A stretch of DNA of 64,000 nt from Kiritimatiellaceae bacterium (lineage in GTDB: Bacteria > Verrucomicrobiota > Kiritimatiellia > Kiritimatiellales > Tichowtungiaceae). The position numbers were made by a program, and so were the translations under genes. The DNA lies in contig JABFQY010000002.1 in the NCBI GenBank assembly GCA_013141415.1, positions 1 to 64,000 on the forward strand, read 5' to 3'. The first letter of the stretch is position 1. Each line of letters begins with the position of its first letter. This document shows, piece after piece, positions 59,968 to 64,000 of this stretch. The notes under the pieces were generated by a model. The model saw nothing but the letters and a program-made list of their open reading frames with translations, had not been told where the DNA came from and made no database searches.

Positions 59968-60591
59968 TCAGATTAATTCCTTAACCGATTCATCCAGACA
60001 ATACCACGGCCAGTCCTGCCAGTCCGCCACCAATCCGGCCTTCACAGGATTGTTCAAAATATACCGAACCGTTCCCTCAAATTTTTCACGATTCCGAATC
60101 CAGTGATCAAAATTCTCCCGCGCCCAGAACGGCCCGCTGCGGCCCAGCATCTGATTTGCCATGCGCCCCGAAAACCGTTTGAAATCAGCCATATCTTTCA
60201 GGAGGTCGCCTGATCGTCCGTCCTCACTGCGCATCAACAAATGGAGGTGTGTTGACATTACAACGCCGGCATAGATTCGCCATCCGCGTTCAGCCCGGAA
60301 CCAGTCCAGATTCTTCAAAACCATCGCAGCAACATCAGGATTGGCCAGCCACGTATTTCCCGTTTCGCACGAATCCAGAATTTTTTCCAATCGCAGAAAT
60401 TGCCTGCGCTGCAATTCCAGCAGCTCCGTCGAGTCCGGCGGCGCGTCTTCCAGATGAGCCCGCTCTTGCTGAAAAGCCCGCACAACGGTTTTCGGAAGTG
60501 TTCTGTGGAGGCGGATGGTAACGAAGTATGACCGGTCAGATACCAGCCAGTGAGGCAGGTTCCGCCTGAAAAACTTCATTGTATTTTCCAT
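59968..60591 (-). CDS. REP-associated tyrosine transposase (RAYT, TnpA_REP)
   Basis: 207 aa, Y1/HUH superfamily. The His-hydrophobic-His motif is HLHLL in VVMSTHLHLLMRSEDG; the catalytic Tyr is expected in the helix VRYILNNPVKAGLV, with GPFWARENFDHWIRN before it. This is the single-domain RAYT pattern and has no TnpB partner. Such enzymes nick and join REP hairpins in vitro and are tied to their spread. GAGGGAGAGAAGA precedes the ATG at 60591. REP copies lie 10 bp downstream and 17 bp upstream, and the unit interrupts the terpenoid operon. Confidence 0.85.
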   Translation of the reverse strand: MENTMKFFRRNLPHWLVSDRSYFVTIRLHRTLPKTVVRAFQQERAHLEDAPPDSTELLELQRRQFLRLEKILDSCETGNTWLANPDVAAMVLKNLDWFRAERGWRIYAGVVMSTHLHLLMRSEDGRSGDLLKDMADFKRFSGRMANQMLGRSGPFWARENFDHWIRNREKFEGTVRYILNNPVKAGLVADWQDWPWYCLDESVKELI

Positions 60592-60608
60592 TCTTCTCTC
60601 CCTCTGAA

Positions 60609-60737
60609 GCCGGATCAAAGTCCCAGCTTTACTCAAGTACTGCCGGAACTCAGCCGTACCCGGCGTGGATCCGGCAAAGTCCCTGCCGCCCGACCCGCCC
60701 GCAAGCCGGATCTACGGGCTTCGCCCTAAGTTCCGGC
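60609..60737 (+). repeat. REP-like repeats, copies E and F (5' of the RAYT gene)
   Basis: 60609-60675 is a copy with a degenerate first half (GCCGGATCAAAGTCCCAGC) and a normal second half. 60705-60737 is a single forward half (GCCGGATCTACGGGCTTCGC through TTCCGGC). Together they fill most of the gap between the RAYT start and the prenyltransferase-like gene. Confidence 0.8.
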
Positions 60738-60754
60738 TTTACTGCAGCTCAAAT

Positions 60755-61534
60755 TCATTGCATGAGGCAACCAACGCTAAGCAGTGCATAAAAAGTGTAC
60801 TCGACATCTTCAAATTCATCCGTCGTATTCCCGGCGAAGCCGCCACTGTCGCGCCAGAGCGATTCAACAAATTCCAAACACGGACGGCGAATTGAATCCA
60901 AATCGGCATGGAGACTCCGTAAGGCGAACAGCGCGGTGGCGGTAGAAAGCAGATCGGCAATATTCAGACGATCCGTCGCGGCAAATCCGCCGGAACTGCA
61001 AAATCGGTTGAGCAAAACTTCAGCCGCCGCTTTGTCCGCCGATCGGCTTACGATAATCGCCGCCGCAAGACTGGGCGTCGGATCGGTGAATACAATCGGT
61101 CGCGGCGCAATCGGCAGTCGGGCAAGGCCCAAACTGTCTCCGGCCAACTGTTTCATAAAAAAGTCATACGCAGATTCGGCGTGGCGGGTTTCCAGCATTT
61201 GGAAAAACCGGCGGCGCGTTTTCCCGAACATCGGGAACGCGGAACGCAACCGGATTAAACAGGACAGGTGAACGAGATCGAGTTCTTCGCCCACGCCAAA
61301 ACGGCGGACATAGTTCCAGAGTTTCAGCGCGGGAACCGGCGCGCCGAGCGCCTTGAGTCCGGCAGCGGCAAAAACCGTGTAGTAAAGGTCGCTTTCCGCG
61401 CCCTTCCCCCGGAAGCCGCCATCCGGATTTTGACGGCTGAGAATAAAGCGGGCGGTTTGTTTGAGCGACTCTTTCTCCAGAAAACGCCGGGCGCAAGCAG
61501 CAGTACGAATCAGGCGGTCGTCGAGAGATTGCAT
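60755..61534 (-). CDS. Prenyltransferase/squalene-oxidase-repeat-like protein
   Basis: 259 aa with alpha-alpha barrel repeats of the protein prenyltransferase beta-subunit/terpene cyclase superfamily: SRQNPDGGFRGKGAESDLYY, SSGGFAATDRLNIADLLSTA, SGGFAGNTTDEFEDVEYTFY. There is no DxDD motif; the typical Asp-Cys-His zinc ligands of prenyltransferases are not obvious. It may be a non-catalytic or divergent partner of the cyclase. It begins 6 nt after the DUF116-polyprenyl synthetase stop. Confidence 0.7.
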   Translation of the reverse strand: MQSLDDRLIRTAACARRFLEKESLKQTARFILSRQNPDGGFRGKGAESDLYYTVFAAAGLKALGAPVPALKLWNYVRRFGVGEELDLVHLSCLIRLRSAFPMFGKTRRRFFQMLETRHAESAYDFFMKQLAGDSLGLARLPIAPRPIVFTDPTPSLAAAIIVSRSADKAAAEVLLNRFCSSGGFAATDRLNIADLLSTATALFALRSLHADLDSIRRPCLEFVESLWRDSGGFAGNTTDEFEDVEYTFYALLSVGCLMQ

Positions 61535-61540
61535 GGCCTT

Positions 61541-63040
61541 TTATCTCCCGCTCAGCATTTTGGCGGCGATGCGCCGGAGCAGACTTTTGAGCAGCGCATT
61601 TTTAACCGGATTGAGCGCACGAACCGCTTCATTCTTGTAGTGCTCCAGCAGCTGCGCCGCCTTTTCGACAACCATGAGTTCTTCGAAGGGAGGCGTGCCG
61701 CCTCCGGGATGAGCTTCGCTGGCAAGCGCGAGCAGAAGCGAGGCGCGCAGATCGCGGGCTTCGCCGGTTTTGTATTCTTCCAGATCGTCGCGAATCTGGT
61801 AGGCGATACCGAGCGACTCGCTGAACGATTGCAGTGTTTCGAGCAGTTCGCGATCCGCCCCGGCGGCGACAGCTCCCAGCAGGAGCGAAACGCCGAAAGC
61901 AGGCGCGGTTTTGCGCCGGAAAATTTCAATGATCTCTTTGGATGTAAACGGATTTCCGTGCGCGAGGCCGTAAAGTTCTTCGCCCTGACCCAGACAGAGT
62001 GTGCGGTGGTTTTCGGCGGCAATGCGCAGCAGTTCCGCCGTGCGGACTTCGACGGAAGTGATCCAGCGATAGCCCTCGCCGACAAGCAGGTCGCCGGCAT
62101 TGATGGCGACCGGAATGCCGTACTGCCGGTGAAACGTCGGCTCGCCGTAACGCAGATCATCGCTGTCTTCAATATCGTCATGAATGAGCGAAGCCTTATG
62201 GAAACATTCGACCGCAATGGCAAGGCGGCGGACTTCATCGGGCAGATCGGTGATTCCGTCGCTGAGTGCGCTGTAGGTGCAGGCGAGCAGATAGGGCCGC
62301 CAGCGCTTGCCGTCCTTGAGCAGCCAGTCAACCGCAATCTGTTCGGTGCGGGTTTCGGTTTTCCATGCGCCGGAATCTGCGAACCACCCGTCAACGACTT
62401 GATGCAGGCGTTCCGTGTCGAGCGTGTTTTTCCAAGGCGTAGAAGATTTCAGCCGGATGGCGTCGCGAACGTGATCCACATCCATCTTGGTGCCGATACA
62501 CCCGTCAACCGTGAGCGGGACGGCCAGACCGGGAATCGCGCCATCCGCCATCTGCGGAAAAGATTTTTCGAGCGCGTTCAGACAGCTGACGCCGACGACG
62601 GCATCCACCTTGCCGCCATCCAGCAGCTTGGAAACAACGGTGGAGCCTTCAGCGACGAGGACGACATAGCCGAGATCTTCGGCGAGCGACTGAAGTTCGC
62701 CGATATGGCAACATCCGCAGGCTTCGCATAGCAGACCGAATTCATCCATTTTAGCCGGACAGTCCCGCTGACTGCGCAGACATTGCGGAAGGAGAAGAAG
62801 GCGGCGTTCGTAGGGAATGGAGGCAACCGTGTCGCGCCAGACTTCGTTGTTGAGCAGTACCATCACATAGCCGATCGCGCCTTGGCCCGGTGCGATCTGT
62901 TCAGCATGGTCGCGCAATTCTTCCATGGAAAGCGGCGGCACGAGCTGGTGTTCCGCGGCATAAACGGAAACCTCGCGCATAAGCTGGTCGCGCTCGAACC
63001 GTTCCGCCGGAACTCCGTACTTTGGTTGGGTCTGCTGCAT
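61541..63040 (-). CDS. DUF116 domain fused to a polyprenyl synthetase
   Basis: 499 aa. Residues ~1-190 are DUF116-like with CLRSQRDCPAKMDEFG, CEACGCCHIGEL and CLNALEKSF, whose Cys suggest metal or Fe-S binding. Residues ~210-499 are a trans-isoprenyl-diphosphate synthase: first Asp-rich motif IHDDIEDSDD, GYRWI... and second motif QIRDDLEEY, where DDLEE replaces the usual DDxxD. Chain length is not predictable by eye. The ATG at 63040 overlaps the radical SAM stop (TGATG). Cluster context: supply of the chain to the downstream cyclase. Confidence 0.8.
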   Translation of the reverse strand: MQQTQPKYGVPAERFERDQLMREVSVYAAEHQLVPPLSMEELRDHAEQIAPGQGAIGYVMVLLNNEVWRDTVASIPYERRLLLLPQCLRSQRDCPAKMDEFGLLCEACGCCHIGELQSLAEDLGYVVLVAEGSTVVSKLLDGGKVDAVVGVSCLNALEKSFPQMADGAIPGLAVPLTVDGCIGTKMDVDHVRDAIRLKSSTPWKNTLDTERLHQVVDGWFADSGAWKTETRTEQIAVDWLLKDGKRWRPYLLACTYSALSDGITDLPDEVRRLAIAVECFHKASLIHDDIEDSDDLRYGEPTFHRQYGIPVAINAGDLLVGEGYRWITSVEVRTAELLRIAAENHRTLCLGQGEELYGLAHGNPFTSKEIIEIFRRKTAPAFGVSLLLGAVAAGADRELLETLQSFSESLGIAYQIRDDLEEYKTGEARDLRASLLLALASEAHPGGGTPPFEELMVVEKAAQLLEHYKNEAVRALNPVKNALLKSLLRRIAAKMLSGR

Positions 63041-64000
63041 CACCCGTAGGCTCCAAATCCGAAAAACCAGTTTTTCTTGGCAAAGCGATACGCCCAACTG
63101 CGCTCCGGAATTTCGCTGCCGGGCTGATGATGACTGCCGCACGGACACATCTGGTTCAGCTCGGCCAGCAATGTGCCGCGCCCGGAGCTATCGACCGCGT
63201 CTTCGTCTTTGATGAATCCGGCAAGCTGTTTCGGGTTCTCCATGATGATGCAACCCTGCGTGGTCTTGCAGCACATGGTGCGGAATTTTTTTAGAAATGC
63301 CGATTCGTTGAATAGCTTGTATAGTCCGGTGCCGTCGCCGATATTATCTTTGGCAAACTGAAGCGGCGGACACGGCTCGACGAAGCCGTCGGGGCTGACG
63401 TGATTAGCGATGCCGACCGCCGCCGGACAAAGCGCCCTGCCCTTATCATCCCAATAAGCATCAACGACCACGACCGGTGCCGTGAGGCGGATATCCACAA
63501 TGAAGCGGCGCAGCGCTGTGACCTGTCCGGCGTCGAGCGCCAATTCGGGCGACGCATTCGGGCCAACGGGACGGTAGATGTAATACCAAAGATAATGCGC
63601 GCCGAGCGCGGCGATTTCGTTCACAAACTTTTCGCTGGCGAGGTCGGCGATGTTGGACTTGCAGACGCTGGTGCAGACGCCGGTGACGAGGCGATGCTTT
63701 CGGCAGTTCGCCAGCCCCGCCAGCGTCTGTTCGTAAACGTTTTTTCCGCCGCGCCGCTCGTCGCTCACTTTTTCAAGCCCTTCAATACTAATGAGCGGGC
63801 TGATGTTGCCGATCCGGCGCATTTCTTTGGCAACGGCATCGGTGATCAGCGTGCCGTTGGTGAAGAGTAGAAAATAACAGTCGGGATGTTTTTCGAAAAC
63901 TTCAAAGAGGCCGTCGTAGAGCAGCGGTTCGCCGCCGAGAATTCCGAAGAAGCAAGAGCCTTGCGCTTTGCATTCGCGGATGACGTTGTCGAGCGTGCCA
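63040..64000 (-). CDS. Radical SAM protein (partial, 5' end beyond window)
   Basis: About 320 codons visible. The frame continues unbroken to the right edge (visible upstream: FFGILGGEPLLYDGLFEVFE and FLLFTNGTLITDAVAKEM), so the CX3CX2C cluster site lies outside. Visible motifs: GGEP for SAM binding, the ISIEGL strand, and C-terminal auxiliary-cluster-like cysteines (CTSVCKSN, CPPLQF, MCCKTTQGC, MCPCG). C-terminal Cys of this kind resemble SPASM proteins. Translational coupling to the polyprenyl synthetase fusion suggests a role in modifying or building the isoprenoid; a peptide substrate is not visible. Confidence 0.8.
   Translation of the reverse strand, partial: GTLDNVIRECKAQGSCFFGILGGEPLLYDGLFEVFEKHPDCYFLLFTNGTLITDAVAKEMRRIGNISPLISIEGLEKVSDERRGGKNVYEQTLAGLANCRKHRLVTGVCTSVCKSNIADLASEKFVNEIAALGAHYLWYYIYRPVGPNASPELALDAGQVTALRRFIVDIRLTAPVVVVDAYWDDKGRALCPAAVGIANHVSPDGFVEPCPPLQFAKDNIGDGTGLYKLFNESAFLKKFRTMCCKTTQGCIIMENPKQLAGFIKDEDAVDSSGRGTLLAELNQMCPCGSHHQPGSEIPERSWAYRFAKKNWFFGFGAYG

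Noticed and set aside
59968-60591. IS200/IS605 insertion sequence
   Set aside because: No TnpB, and the protein is the single-domain RAYT type with REP neighbours rather than IS200 end hairpins.
61268-62731. 487-codon plus-strand ORF opposite the polyprenyl synthetase and prenyltransferase-like genes
   Set aside because: It runs antisense across two real genes with catalytic motifs and matches no family.

Overview
The window looks like chromosomal DNA of a PVC-group bacterium, most probably Kiritimatiellota or a close relative. The evidence is the mix of content: PEP-CTERM surface proteins paired with LacI-type regulators, a sulfatase, a TMTC-like membrane TPR protein, several 'PQQ-like' beta-propeller proteins with a [DW]P.[FW].GP...N.[SI]S..[TS]GL start, a DUF116-polyprenyl synthetase fusion, and a very high density of small palindromic interspersed repeats in the intergenic gaps. 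No rRNA, CRISPR array or complete insertion sequence is visible. The phylum is inferred from family content and was not tested.

Layout. 0-4.3 kb is an edge fragment of a probable IS110-type transposase followed by a diverged tandem duplication of a PEP-CTERM gene divergent from a LacI-type regulator, each unit with a GCTTGC-N5-GCAAGC palindrome. 4.3-8.3 kb has a GT2 glycosyltransferase and a TMTC-like TPR protein, an AAA ATPase remnant and a repeat-rich gap. 8.3-23.8 kb is mostly housekeeping or peripheral metabolism: VC0807-like membrane protein, sulfatase, YihY/BrkB protein, UvrD-like helicase, esterase, YifB/ComM, two ribbon-helix-helix genes with a 37-aa membrane peptide, LMW phosphatase, class I amidotransferase, a beta-propeller, a GH36 raffinose-synthase-like enzyme, and a cupin plus ferredoxin pair. 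24.0-24.7 kb is an odd mosaic of one intact tRNA-Leu(UAA), pieces of another, small palindromic insertions and a GIY-YIG nuclease gene. 24.7-38.9 kb holds a plant-type UDP-sugar pyrophosphorylase, a sugar nucleotidyltransferase overlapping a HAD-UbiA fusion, a TrmJ-like methyltransferase, an MgtA-type ATPase coupled to a PTS EIIA-like protein, a CAU tRNA, an aldo/keto reductase, DUF1566 proteins and DinD.

39-64 kb is the most interesting part: about 25 kb read on the minus strand, most junctions overlapping by 1-14 nt. In transcription order it runs: radical SAM protein (runs off the window), DUF116-polyprenyl synthetase fusion, prenyltransferase-like protein, [REP-associated transposase with its repeats], squalene-hopene-cyclase-like enzyme, two beta-propeller proteins, NHL protein, Tat-exported ferredoxin, NapH-like membrane polyferredoxin, beta-propeller, NuoEF fusion, ferredoxin/FAD protein, [HipBST toxin-antitoxin and a GT4], beta-propeller, LolD-like ATPase and an FtsX-like permease. 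I read it as an uncharacterised module joining isoprenoid cyclisation to an NADH-linked, membrane iron-sulfur redox chain with exported propellers and an envelope transporter. The joint function is inference.

A second theme is small mobile DNA. A RAYT transposase at 59968-60591 sits 11 bp and 18 bp from copies of an ~80-bp double-hairpin REP that recurs at 4.4, 44.0 and 48.4 kb. Other palindromic families sit in gaps, in tRNA copies, and inside the 5' coding ends of three exported-protein genes.
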